From: Ooceraea biroi
Lineage: Eukaryota; Arthropoda; Insecta; Hymenoptera; Formicidae
Length of the DNA: 64,000 nt
Assembly (NCBI RefSeq): GCF_003672135.1
Contig: NC_039510.1
Location: 8,680,001-8,744,000 of the forward strand
Direction: 5' to 3'
In this document: positions 39,883-50,660 of the stretch, in pieces
Numbering within the stretch: the first letter of the stretch is position 1
Layout of the letters: every line of letters begins with the position of its first letter
The notes under the pieces: model-generated
Databases searched by the model: none
Seen by the model: the letters and a program-made list of their open reading frames with translations, nothing else
Told to the model about the DNA's origin: nothing
Program-made: the position numbers and the translations under genes

Positions 39883-41743
39883 TATATGAAAATCGAAATT
39901 TTGAAATATCACAGATGTATTTATATTTCTGAAAGTATTTGCAATCAGTCTTTGATATGTATTTAAGTTATTTAATGTATTATTTATTCTAAACATATTA
40001 AAAACTTTTTCTGGAACATTTATTACAATATATGTGTCTTTTCGAGGGTATCTTAAAAATCCAAAAGTTTTTCGATCAATAAATGTCGATGTCATCTCTT
40101 CGCAATCATTAAGTAAATTATAACAAACTTTACATTTTAAAGAATCTAAAATGTGTCTTTCAACATATCCTGCTATATATATGATTGCATCGTTATTAGC
40201 AGCATTATTTTGTGAAAGTGGTAAATCATCAATAGTCAAAATATCTTCGACATCTCCTTGAGTTCCTTCATCTTCTTTTTCCGTATTTATATTGGATTTT
40301 TGTCGTGACAAAACATTTAGAATAGAAGTATTATCTAACGAAATACAATTTCCTTGTGATGATGATTGCACTTCAGTGTGATGTAAAAGGCGTTTATACG
40401 AAGCCATAAATTGTTTTACATTAGGATTATTGTTGTATCCCCCCATCGCTCGAATACATGAAAAAAACATTTCCAGGTGGTCTTGTGATAACTTATAAGT
40501 TAATATATATTTCATGTATCCTTTTGTTATGTAATCAGAATATATCACTTTTAAATTCTTCATGTCTATAATAAAACCGAGAAAACCGGTTTTTGATTTT
40601 GTTTGTATCACCGGTTTGTCATTAATGTTGAATTTAATTGACAACAAATATTCAATAGATTCATCAAAAAATGTAAATACTTCTTTCATATTACTTTCTG
40701 ACAATGGCTTCTTAAATTTATTGGAATATAAACTTCTGGAATTTAGACAGTCAAAAGTATTATTAATTATGCGACAAAATTTTGCTGTGGCAATGCATCC
40801 AGAAAACTCTGAATGACCATTATCATGCAATTGTTCTAAAGCCACAGCAACACTTTCGCTTAAGGTTTGTGCAGCTAATTTTACGTTCATTTTATTTTTA
40901 TCCCATTGAAAATGTTTAGCAGTTAATTTGTTGGCCAAATGAAAACAACCGTTTTGTTGCATTTCCACAAGTTTTACGAGAAAATTCCAATTAATTTCGT
41001 TGCCTTCGCCGTCATATAATTTCTTTTTTGGTGCAAAAGTATTTCGAATCAATTTTAACATATGTGCAGCGTCAAAAATTATCGCAGTTCTATATTTGTC
41101 GATTGGATGTAAAAAACCGTAATCATTATTAGCAATACTTGAATTTAAATAATCACACAGAAATATTAGCTGAAAGTCCGTCAAAAGTTAAAGCTACGAT
41201 TTGAACTCCAGAGGTACTTAGAAAAGTAAGAACTTTCTTCGTAATTTCGGCTCGTTCGTTCGAAGAAAGCCCGTTAACTAAAAAATATGCTACTGGAATC
41301 TTCCATCTTTAGTTCATACCTGTTAATAAATAAACCAACGTTTCCTTAGCTATAGGCAAATGTTCAGGATTCTGGATTGCCAATCCATAATCAACATAGC
41401 CAAGAAATCTCTTTTGTGTAGCATCCCATTCTATGTGTTTCCTAATTGCCATTTCATCCATAGTCAAACATGCATACAATTTCTCGCCTGAATTTTCGCT
41501 TTTTCTTCGCAATATATCTACTGTTTCTTGAGTTAATCCCGGATATCCATTTGTACTGCTATATCAAGCACGAAGCGTTGACTGCGCTGGTAATTTATTT
41601 TTAAACACTTTTCTAACATAATCATATGCCTTTGAGCTGTAAAAGCTTAATGTTAATGCAAAGGCACGTAATTCTTGCGAATATTTGCCTTTCTTTTTAC
41701 CAGTCTTAATTTCTCGAATAATATCACTATCTTCCGAAAGTGT
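39883..41743 (-). pseudogene. P-type transposase, catalytic exon (RNase H-like, two stops and one frameshift)
   Basis: This large exon opens after an acceptor (TTTGTAG, AG at 41744-41745) in phase with the preceding exon. In order it encodes a helix-turn-helix-like region (KYSQELRAFALTLSFYSSKA), then LTMDEMAIRKHIEW (first catalytic Asp), WKIPVAYFLVNGLSS, and LTFDGLSANI (second catalytic Asp). The middle part has the size and position of the GTP-binding insertion, followed by SQDHLEMFFSCIRAMGG (catalytic Glu). Lesions are TGA at 41564-41566 where the family has Trp, TAA at 41309-41311 just before WKIPV, and a two-base frameshift at a short TG repeat (41154-41159). The last insult is the MITE at 39882. 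Catalytic residues are still visible, so decay is recent. Confidence 0.88.
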
Positions 41744-42462
41744 CTACAAACGTAACAAGAAACGAAAAGTTATGATTTAACATAAAATAGTATATAATTA
41801 ATATTTGTAATGCGTAATATGAAATCAATATTTATAATTAATTTATTTAATTTCCCATTTTTTCATTTCACAAACAAATGTTATGACTTCTTAATAAAAA
41901 AAACTATACCATGTTCTCAAGGCATTTTAACAAAATATAGAAAATTAACTTATAATAATAAGAGAAAGAGTTTAAAAGCAATTATTACAAATATCTTTAT
42001 TACATAACTTCATCATATGGCATACACCATTTATTTATTTCTACAATATATAAACGATTTTGTGAATACATGATCTGTATATATAACTGGTTCTGAATAT
42101 ATAACATATAATATATAACATCTTCTGTGTAATACATGATCAAAGTGTTAACCATTACCTTTAACTGTAGAAGTATTTCTATAGGCATAGGTCAGCACAC
42201 ATAACTGCCAATTAATTAGGTTTTATGAAACAGATAAGGGAAAGTGGAGCATACCTAAATTCAATTCCCCGTAGTTTTTTACATATTTACGCTATAATTC
42301 TTGGAGTGATTTTCAACAGATTTACTTCATGTTTGCAATTTTAATGGTTTTATTGGTCTAGCATGTTCTACTTTTCCATTAGTTTCACAAACGTTTTGCA
42401 ACATGTATCAACTTGTCCGTCTTCCCTTTTTTTATTAATGTTATAAAATGACTTTATCTTAC
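41744..42462 (-). other. AT-rich intron of the P-type transposase
   Basis: The intron is bounded by a strong donor (AAG then GTAAGA, at 42462) and a TAG acceptor (41744-41746), both in phase 0. The 719 bases are AT-rich with TATA/ACATATAA-like low complexity around 42050-42130 and no recognisable insertion. Small open frames in it are not considered coding. Confidence 0.75.
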
Positions 42463-43009
42463 CTTTAATACTTCGGAGGCATTTGAGGATAGATTACATT
42501 CTTTTGTTAATTCATCTATTAACTGTTTCATACTTTGAATTCTGTTTCTCTTGCGATAGTGTTGAGTTCGTAAACGTTTAATAATTTTATCTTTTTTCGC
42601 TGAATTCCTTTTCAACATTTTTATAATGTTTATCAATTCCTCTGTGGACATGTTAGTCAATTCGGTATTACTCAAATCTCCAGGATATCTAATAGTTTTT
42701 TTTACAGTTTCTGATTATTTGTTCAGTATGGCTTTCTCGTTTTTTTTCTACACTGGAAAAGAATGTTGAGTTGATTCCTTCATTGATATCTGTAAGCATT
42801 GTTTCCACGGTACAAGTACAATCGCTATTCTCTTCAGAGGGACAAGTACTTGATTCCATTTCATTGGAATTAAGCTTCTCCCTTTGCGCTTCTCCTTTTT
42901 TTTCAGTTATGTGATTGGAATCTTCAATGTGTTCTGAAATGGATTCTTCAATTCCAATGTCATCAGAATGCAGAACAGGTTTTTCCACATTTACGTTTTG
43001 ACATATTTC
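42463..43009 (-). pseudogene. P-type transposase, acidic linker and coiled-coil exon (homopolymer frameshift)
   Basis: The upstream part (about 42704-43009) is rich in Ser, Glu, Asp and Thr and looks like a flexible linker. The downstream part (42463 to about 42700) has a strongly charged heptad-like stretch (TEELINIIKMLKRNSAKKDK...QLIDELTKEC), which fits the dimerising coiled coil that follows the THAP domain in P transposases. The two parts are in different frames separated at an eight-T run (42696-42703; A run on the coding strand). Seven bases would join them into one frame. This may be a true mutation or a homopolymer sequencing error. The donor AAG/GTAAGA closes the exon; the 5' acceptor at 43010-43011 (AAAG) is my best in-phase choice. 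Confidence 0.75.
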
Positions 43010-43237
43010 CTTTCTACATAAGCAATTAATATGTTATTGCTGCTTGGTTATAAAAATAAATATATATACATATATAAACAATATATTTTCTTCATTAATA
43101 TAGATATTCTGATAAAGTTTCGAGCACATTACATATTTATCCGTTTGCATAGGCCAGTATTGATGTATATGAATTTCGCGTATTATCTAATATATCAAGT
43201 ATTATAACATTACATTGTACCCGTGTTGTTATTTAAC

Positions 43238-43635
43238 ATTAGGAAATAGTGTTGGAACAGCATTCTTCTTTAATCGGACACCCATGAAGCCAAATTGTTC
43301 AAGTTGATCATCTGCAAAATGTTTTATGCAGATTCTACTATATTTCGGTGGATTTTCTGCATTGATTTGATTACTTAATACTGCATTTATCCACTTTTCC
43401 CGTAGCATCACATTACTGGGAAACCTATATATAAAAATAACAATATTCATGTTACATATGTTTATATGATTTCATATGTGACTTCCATCAAACTCTGCAA
43501 AACAAAATAAAAATAATATAATATATATTTGAGGTTAACTCTAACTCACCCGTACATAGGTAGAGCTTTGTTGTTTTCTATTTTATTTTTATATTTAGTT
43601 GTCTTGCACCCTTCAACATAACAATACGCCACCAT
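43238..43635 (-). pseudogene. P-type transposase, THAP zinc-finger domain in two exons
   Basis: Exon 1 is 43550-43635, starting at ATG 43635 with MVAYCYVEGCKTTKY, and carries the first two Cys ligands (C-x4-C). The donor GTGAGT follows at 43549. Exon 2 is 43238-43424, after a TATATAG acceptor. It starts with Gly-Phe-Pro, continues to REKWINAV, then ICIKHF (Cys and His ligands), and ends AVPTLFP, matching the AVPTxF end of THAP domains. The two exons total 273 nt, exactly 91 codons, the usual length of a THAP domain, with phase 0 at the 3' end. This C2CH finger binds the transposon's own DNA in P elements. The domain itself looks undamaged; the downstream exons are broken. Confidence 0.88.
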
Positions 43636-43802
43636 TGTTTATTGTACTCACTTCTATTATATTTTCTTTTACGTTTAACACTGTTGATCTACACTTAACA
43701 CTTTCCGCAGCAATTGCTATATGTCATACATTTTAGTTCCTAAACACCTCACTTGGTCGATGGCGGCGCAACACATCTTGGATACTAACCTGAAGTTGGC
43801 TA

Positions 43803-43830
43803 CTGGCAGTCCATATTTCTATAGTCAAAG
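43803..43830 (-). repeat. P-type element right terminal inverted repeat
   Basis: 28 bp, the exact reverse complement of 37960-37987. It is the 5' terminus relative to the transposase gene, about 170 bp upstream of the start codon at 43635, so the promoter must lie in this interval. Confidence 0.95.
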
Positions 43831-45725
43831 TACACGCTACGTTATTAAGATAATCTTGACACTTTTACCGTTAACGTGTTACATATTCAGTGCACTCATC
43901 TGGTAGCGTCTCACCTACAAGCCGGAAGTACTCGCTCGGATCCCTAAGCTCGCGATCAACCCCGGAAGCCTTTCATTCATCTCCTTCGTTTGGAATAGCC
44001 GGCGTACCACGAAATCGTCGAGGCGTCGAGGATGAAGCACGAGGTAGAAAGGAAAGACAGTTGTTTCGCACCGGGGACAGACAAGGAGGTAGACACTCCT
44101 TTTCGCTAATAGCATGCACGCGACCATCCGGACCACACGTGCGTGTGGTATAATTGGTAGGTGCGTGGGTGTGTATCGGTGTCAGCCAGCAAACAGGGCC
44201 AAGCGAAGCTGGCTGAGCCAGGCTGATCGTGGCCTGCCAAGCGTGGCCCAGGGGTCTGGTTCCTCTGGAGTTTCTACCGCTCCATCTGCTCCTTGTTACT
44301 CGCGGTTATTAATTAGCTCCGCTCGGTGAGAGAACGGCCGTATCCCGGCGACATCATCGTCGAAATTATGTGACTCCGCTCAAGTATCGGTAACCCGATG
44401 CCCGTTCAAGGCATCGAGCCGACCGGCCGATCGCGATGAAGACACGCGCGTGCGCGCGCGCGCATCCCTCAGGCTCGCAGAAGCCGATGTACCCAGACGC
44501 CTCTCGCGTGAGCTCGCAAGGGCGCAATTAACTCTCAGAACGGAGAATACATCGGTGCCTCGAGTATCGTAAACGTTCCTCTCGCGTGTTTCGCCTCAGG
44601 CCTGTCCACCTCGACACGAGATAAAACGTGTCCGCGTTGTCGAGCATCGGCTGGTCGACCAAAGCCGAGTGCGATAATTACCGGCTGTATTCTTCCCGTG
44701 TGTGAGTTGAAATGCATTTGCTGGAGAAGATTTTAATTGGAGGATAATACCGTCTTTCGCACGATACGTCGAATTTCTGATTGCAAAATAAAGATGATTC
44801 TCACGGATTACGCGTGATATATTCTCCTTAGATAACGATACTTTATACCATATTTCGGCAATATCTACGTTTCTTCCACGTTAAGTGGATGCTAATCGAT
44901 TATCAAGCAGACAGACGAGGATCGACGAGGACACAACGTGGAATGATTCGCTGCTCCCAGCTATGAATCGAACAACGCGCTCGACAAGCATTCGGGCTCC
45001 ATGGTCCCCGCATCATCGTCGAGATGCACCGACGGGGATTTGCACAGTTGCACCGGCGGCGGCGTCGCGTCTGCCCCGCATTCTCTCCGAGTCTCCCGAC
45101 GCAACCGGCCTCGAGCGGCAAGCTCGCCCGCAGAAATGTAAATACCGGTCGGCCAATCAGTCTGATTGGTCCCATTCGCTCGAATGCCCGTCATTCACCG
45201 ACGTTATACGACCGTTGCCGTAAGGCACGACGATGTTATACGTTCCTGAATCGAAGCATTGTTCGTACGGGCGTATATATGCACGTCTATGTATACACGC
45301 GTATGTACGAGCGGGCATATGCGGGATGCTTTGGAAAAGGTATCGCTAGCTTTTTGGGCATCGCGAGCCTTTAAATTAACGGGAATAAACAGCGAAATCG
45401 ACGTAATCGGCGTATCGTATTATCTGCTGCGATAAATTATCTTAGGGATACAGTTTAATAGCCTAACCACTATTAGTGTAATCACGGGGGTTTCAACGTT
45501 TACGTCATACTTGATCATAGCTGTGAGCTCACGAGATTGCTACGCTGACATGGTTCGCAACGAATCAGACGCAAAACTTTCAACACATTGTATAAGCGAC
45601 ACTCTAAGAATCTCGTAAAGTGTTGGATAAAATGTCAAACTGACTTAATTGTTAATGCAGTGCATGAAATGTACGTTTATGAACGATTCACGTGGATAGA
45701 CGTGCGTTCGATGGTCGATAGTTTG

Positions 45726-45755
45726 CAACGCGACGCGACGTGACGCGACGCGACG
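45726..45755 (+). repeat. CGACG pentanucleotide tandem repeat
   Basis: Six five-base units, one of them TGACG. A short slippage tract. Confidence 0.9.
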
Positions 45756-47387
45756 ATTCCGCGTGCTGATCCTTCGCGATGCGAATTGTTGCGTGCCGAC
45801 AACTCATTGTTATAAGAACGAGCGTTTCTGCTTTTATCTTGCAATTTTGAAACGCACGGCAAATTGGTCTGCTAATCGTAATGCGCGTTTAGCGTCGGGC
45901 AATTTCCCAGAAACGTTATTCGGGAAATCGTTTGCGTATAAGGCTGATAGAAAATTTTCAACTCTCGCTACGCCCTCACCCTCGCGTATAATTTGCTCGA
46001 TCCCGACACGGATGCTTTCGTGACTTGGAACTACGCGTACTTGCCTTTCGAATACCATATATACCATTTCAAGACCACGCAATATCGTGTAATTGGAATT
46101 AAATGCGATGATTATGATAAATTGCGGGTTGCGATTCTGAATCAGACATCTACCTGTTTTCTGCGAATTCTCCTTATTAACCTGGCTCAACTCTGATTTG
46201 CGAGACGGTGAACTTTTAAAAGCAATCGCGTTACACCGCAACACGCGCTACCATGAACGAGATAATCTCGCGAAATGAAGAAACCACTTGTAGATACGTT
46301 TCGTGAAGAAAAGTCTGATTAAGCGCTTCCGGAACGGAAATGGGATTCATAGGTAAAGACAATATCCATCGTCGCAGACCGGATAATACGCTCAGTTCAC
46401 CAAGTTGTTTACACGAGGGCCGAAACTCGCTTGAGACTCGAGCAAAAGGAATGAAACTAAGAGTCCCACTCGACAAGATGAAACGCAGTGTCCTCTGGCT
46501 CTCTGCACTTTTGTTTGTCCTTTCCTCTTCCTTTGATTCTATCGTCACGATCTTTCCTCCTCGTCACTGGCCATAGAAAAGAAGAATGGCCGCGAGGAAA
46601 GGGCTAGGATTGGAGGGTTAGGAATAGACGCAGAAAACACCAGTTACGAGGCAGCCCGCTTCTAATCTGGTTTAACTTGTTTACTGGCTCTCAATAAAGA
46701 AGCGATGGAATCGGCGCGCGTACGCGAATTTCGCGTAGCCTTCTCTCGCATCGACTCTCGCTCGCCTGAAATCTGACCTGAAATTTATTGCGACGGTAAA
46801 TATAGGGGCGGTAGGTGGGTGGATTCCGGTCGAAAGGCGGAGAGCAGTTTGGCGGCACTCGAGGGAAAGAGGGTATCGGGGAGAAGGCGGTTAAACCGCA
46901 GCACGTCCGGCATTTGTAACACCTCGGCTGGTTATCGTCGCGATTTTTCGAAGGTTCCTTGAAAGTCGTGGTCGATCAGCGTACAGCTGCAATATACTTT
47001 CTACGTTTTCGTTTAAAATCACGTAAACCGCGACGATGACGAAGATGACGAAGAAGTAGAAGAAGACGAGAATGGCGGCATAGTTGTTGGTGTTGGTGCC
47101 AGCATCGTCAAGGAACTGTTTTAACGAGGCTGCTCGAGGGAATTCATTGAGACACCGGCTGCTTCTTCGACGGCCACGTGACTCCTCTCCCTTCTTCTCT
47201 TTCTTTCCGTTCTTTATAGCTCGGCGTTTTATTATTCGCCTCTTACCCCCTTCTTTCACTCCGTCTGCCGCGTCTCGCACGCCCTTACCGTCGACTAACC
47301 TTCATTTCCTTCTTCCCCGAATTCTCGGCATTATTCAGCGAGCGCACGTCCCTCATCGTGGATGCACGCACGTACTAGCTACCTGCT

Positions 47388-47490
47388 ACGACGACGGCAA
47401 CGACGACAACGACGTCGACGACGACGACAACGACGATGATGACGACGACAAAGAAGACAAAAAAGACGAGGACGATGCCGACGGCGACGA
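47388..47490 (+). repeat. GAC-rich trinucleotide repeat
   Basis: Imperfect ACG/GAC tract with AAC, GAT and GAA interruptions. It generates a poly-Asp frame on the plus strand and Arg-rich frames on the minus strand. The plus-strand open frame across it (47084-47515) is judged a repeat artefact. Confidence 0.9.
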
Positions 47491-49022
47491 CAACATCGCC
47501 GTCGGAGTTGGTTGAAATTTGCGATAAAAACGTCTTGCTGTCGAAGCCGGTTAGTTGTCCGAACAGACTTCAGTCTACGTGTCGTCGTCGTTCGATAGTG
47601 CATCTCACGTGTCTCGCAGTTTCTCATGTCTACAGTTGAACAATTTTTATTTTATTATAGATCCCCTGCTACAGTATCTTCTTCGTGCATCGTTAACTTG
47701 TAGAAGCATTAGATGCTCGATTCTTTATTCTTTATGATTAATGAGAAACAGAAAATTTTCGGAATTTACATAATCCTACGTAATTCGGATGGATTCGTAA
47801 TAGAATGGAATTGTTTCTTTTTCTTGCACTGCTTGCAGTACCCTCGATATGCTTTTGCGAAATACGGAATGTAATCTAATAAATTATTAATTGGCATTGG
47901 CATAAATGAACGAAATTATTAGTGGATATCAGTAATACCAGTGAATGGAATTTCCATCGACATGAAATTTTCATTTGTTGCAAAAACGCTAAAACCCGAA
48001 CGAGAGTAGATATTCGCGAGAATAGATACTCGTTAAAAGCACGAAACGGAAAGCTATCGTTATAAAGTGTCCGTCGTTGAGGCACAGAGATATCGTCGAA
48101 TCGAAATCCTGATTATACTCGCATTACTGATTGCGCGCGTGTCACATTATAAGCTTTAATCACTTTAATTACTTATCGCATGTAATTAAGCAGAATTTAT
48201 TGCACCCGTGCCGACAAACGATCAGTGAAACCCGTTGATGCGTGGTCGTGCGTTTGCGTCCGTCAATGGTACGCGTAATAAAACTTGGAGTCACAATTCT
48301 CCATCGAATAAAAGCTGGACTAATTGTCAACGTTGTTTCAGTGTATAGGAAATTGGCGGTTTCATTACGCGTCGCTTAATTGCCGTGCTTCACGTGCCAG
48401 AGTAAATATTTATTGAATGGCTACCTCGATGTTAGCACCTATCGCACGATCCGTCACGGATCATGTTAAAGTGGTGCACCGTCGATCGCGTTATTCTCAC
48501 TAAAACTCTCGATGTCTGGCATTTATATTGCGACAAGGCGAAACGTTGCCGAATATACTTGGTAAGCTCATGTGTGATTTTGCACACGGACACGTTTGCG
48601 GACGGTAACGAACGGTTTCTACCAAAAGCTATGTACGCGTCGGCCCATTCCTCACCGCCCTGGCCGTTCTTTATGGGGTGGTGTACGTCGGTAACGAGCT
48701 CCCGCGCTCCGTCGTTTTTCTCTCATTAAAACGTCGGCTGACGTCTTATTGTATGTCGTATTATTATCATTGCCACACGACGGAACACGCAAGCTATCGG
48801 AGCACGCCCATGCCTCCGCATACCACATAATCGAGAGGATTTCAACGTTATGTTAATAACAATCGTGAATGTCTCTCTCTGGCGTTAAATGTCTCTTGAA
48901 TTACAGCGCTTCATGCAAACTGGACGCACGTATGTCGTCGAAATTAAGCAAATGATGCATGAATAATAGATATATCATTCTGACTGTGTACTATTATAGG
49001 TGAGATCTATCAGAGCTAATCG

Positions 49023-49052
49023 TCATTACTTTTGTGCTTGTTACAGGTGAGT
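49023..49052 (+). promoter_or_regulatory. candidate recursive (ratchet) splice site
   Basis: A fairly pyrimidine-rich stretch ending TTACAG is followed without any exon by GTGAGT (junction 49046/49047). A juxtaposed 3' and 5' splice site is the signature of zero-length recursive splice sites described in long insect introns. The only supported exon in the window is on the same strand 13 kb downstream and has an intron in front of it, so the position is plausible. A single short match could be chance. Confidence 0.3.
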
Positions 49053-50260
49053 CAACTGAGCTTATCAAGTGTCTGAACAATCACGCGCTCACGGAATGAA
49101 AAGCTACCTACACAGTGAGTTCAATTAAGAGTAATTATGCAATGGAACATCATCCGGTCCGATGCGTGTCGCGGAAATTCCAATAGAAACGATAAGCCCG
49201 GATTCAACGCGCGTTCGTACAAAACGAGACCGGGACACGCGCAAAGGCGCGGTAACGCTCTAAATGAAACGTACCCCGTACATCTTCCCTTTGTATATTT
49301 TTTGCCGACATGCGCGATCCTGGTGCGTTTGATTGTCGACGAAAGACGCTAGCGATGACTGTTCCAGGCCCGGCGCGTTCAGACTCCCAGGAGGGATCTC
49401 TCCTTCCTACGGAGTAAACTGTTTTCTTAGGCACTCGGGACTCTTGAAAAATTCCTAAATATTTACTCGAGTGGAGGACTCCCAGACGGACGACACTTAA
49501 ACGGTATTCTCCGAGCAGGGTACACGAAGACGGGCTTAAGCCCCCTGAAGGACGGATTAGAACCTCTCCTGCACATTTCTTTCTCCTTCTTCCGTTTCCC
49601 CCGTGCCCTCCTCCACCCCCTTTTTTTCTCATCCACCTTTTCTTCGCGCATTTCTGTTTCCACCACTGAGATCCATGCGGAATTCCCGCTGAGGGAAATC
49701 ATTCTTTGAATTCGTGTGTAAGTCGGGTGTGATTTTTCCAAGTGTATACATCATAAGAAGATAAAACATGGTATTTGTCACTGAAAAATGCAACTTTTCC
49801 GTTCGTATACACTACGTACGCATTACGCATGCGTTAGAGTACGATGAATTATATATGAATCGGTATTATTATACATAAGAAGTGTCGAGCGCTTTTATGG
49901 AAATAACCATTATCCAACTTCTGAAGTGAAAGCCAGTTACGTTATTCCTCAGGAAAATGTTTATTTTTCAAGCGAATGCTTGATTGTTTATTTCTCCGCA
50001 TAATTGATTGAAGGAATAACTGGTTCACAAAACAGACATATTTAATCGTGTTTACTTGTATTAAAATGCTTCTTATTGTTACAAATTCTGGTTTGTCACG
50101 CCGTTACATATTACTGAACATAAACAAAGAAAGACTCAATATAAACTAAATATAGCTTGAAATAAATAATATAGCCGAAAATAAATAATTAATTTTACTG
50201 ACTATCGTAATGACACTGCCATGCTTTTGGCACTTAATCGGATAAAATAATGAATGATTG

Positions 50261-50660
50261 AGTGTCGCACTGACACTGCTAGATCGCAACAAAAGAAAAA
50301 GACGTCTCACTGACGTTATCACGACAAATAATAAAGAGTGTCTCACTGACACAAGCAATGTTGCACGTGAAAACGTGTCTCACTGACACGACCCAAATTA
50401 TGTGAAATAAAAGTGTCTCACTGACAAAACCACGCGTCTCACTGACGCAAGCAAACCGTAGTATAGAAAAAGTGTCTAGTTGAGACACTATCACCCTGAG
50501 AAGGGCTTCGGCTTGATCAAGGCCGAAATACGTACTCGCTGTACTCACTTCCGTGTTCATGTTATAAAGCTCACCCGCTTAACCTCGCCTCGCACTGAGA
50601 GATGACAAATAGAATCCTCGCACTGAGGGATCGCAATCGAAGGGGGTGTCTCGCTGACAT
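50261..50660. repeat. array of covarying mini-hairpins with a conserved five-base loop
   Basis: At least nine hairpins share a five-base loop TCACT, GCACT or TCGCT. Examples are 50261-50277 (AGTGTC-GCACT-GACACT), 50302-50316 (ACGTC-TCACT-GACGT), 50338-50352 (GTGTC-TCACT-GACAC), 50374-50390 (CGTGTC stem), 50414-50426 (TGTC stem), 50434-50448 (GCGTC-TCACT-GACGC), 50532-50544 (GTAC-TCGCT-GTAC), 50589-50599 (CTC-GCACT-GAG), 50615-50629 (CCTC-GCACT-GAGG with a wobble), and 50647-50659 (TGTC-TCGCT-GACA). A tenth, 50471-50489, has a 7-bp stem and a different loop (AGTTG). Stems differ in sequence but stay complementary. The spacers are unrelated. The first seven starts are about 40, 37, 36, 40, 20 and 37 bases apart. 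No protein frame is kept across units. The family and function are unknown. Confidence 0.8.
50496..50528 (+). other. hammerhead-ribozyme-like core inside the hairpin array
   Basis: CTGAGAA (50496-50502) is followed directly by GGGCTT, which pairs with AAGGCC (50519-50524; one mismatch), followed directly by GAAA (50525-50528). The hammerhead core is CUGANGA - stem II - GAAA, so the layout fits except for A in place of the invariant G at the sixth core position. A GTAC hairpin follows at 50532-50544, where stem III would be. Penelope-like elements are known to carry hammerhead motifs in this context. The changed core base argues against self-cleavage. Confidence 0.35.

Larger units (their letters stand above)
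37960..43830 (-). mobile_element. P-type DNA transposon (THAP transposase), complete but inactive, with two nested insertions
   Basis: The element is bounded by 28-bp perfect terminal inverted repeats (37960-37987, 43803-43830) and an 8-bp duplicated target with one mismatch. It spans 5871 bp, or about 4655 bp after removing two TA-flanked insertions (38224-38984 and 39432-39882). Just inside the termini the two ends stay similar in inverted orientation: a TGTATCCAACATCTT-like block and CCATCGACCAA occur at about 38023-38064 and on the opposite strand at about 43755-43790. The transposase gene lies on the minus strand with the layout of P transposases: split THAP zinc-finger exons, acidic linker with coiled coil, and RNase H-like catalytic exon. 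It carries two nonsense codons, two frameshifts and an insertion, so this copy cannot make the full enzyme. The perfect termini could in principle still be recognised by a transposase supplied from elsewhere. Confidence 0.93.
43839..49040. other. gene-free spacer right of the P-type element
   Basis: No exon is supported. It contains an alternating GC run (44444-44463), a CGACG pentanucleotide tract (45726-45755), and GAC/GAA trinucleotide sequence near 47033-47080 and 47388-47490. A minus-strand frame ending at 46891 contains one clean hydrophobic helix, treated as a finding rather than a gene. Confidence 0.45.

Noticed and set aside
47084..47515. Poly-aspartate plus-strand frame
   Set aside because: A direct product of the GAC trinucleotide repeat.
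50279..50560. Minus-strand frame with repeated Val-Ser-Glu-Thr
   Set aside because: The repeats fall in different frames in at least one unit (VSVRH), so the conservation is at the nucleic-acid hairpin level, not protein.
50261..50660. CRISPR-like array (short repeats with unrelated spacers)
   Set aside because: The host is a eukaryote, the repeated part is only about 15 bases, stems vary between units, and no cas genes occur. The covarying hairpin explanation fits better.
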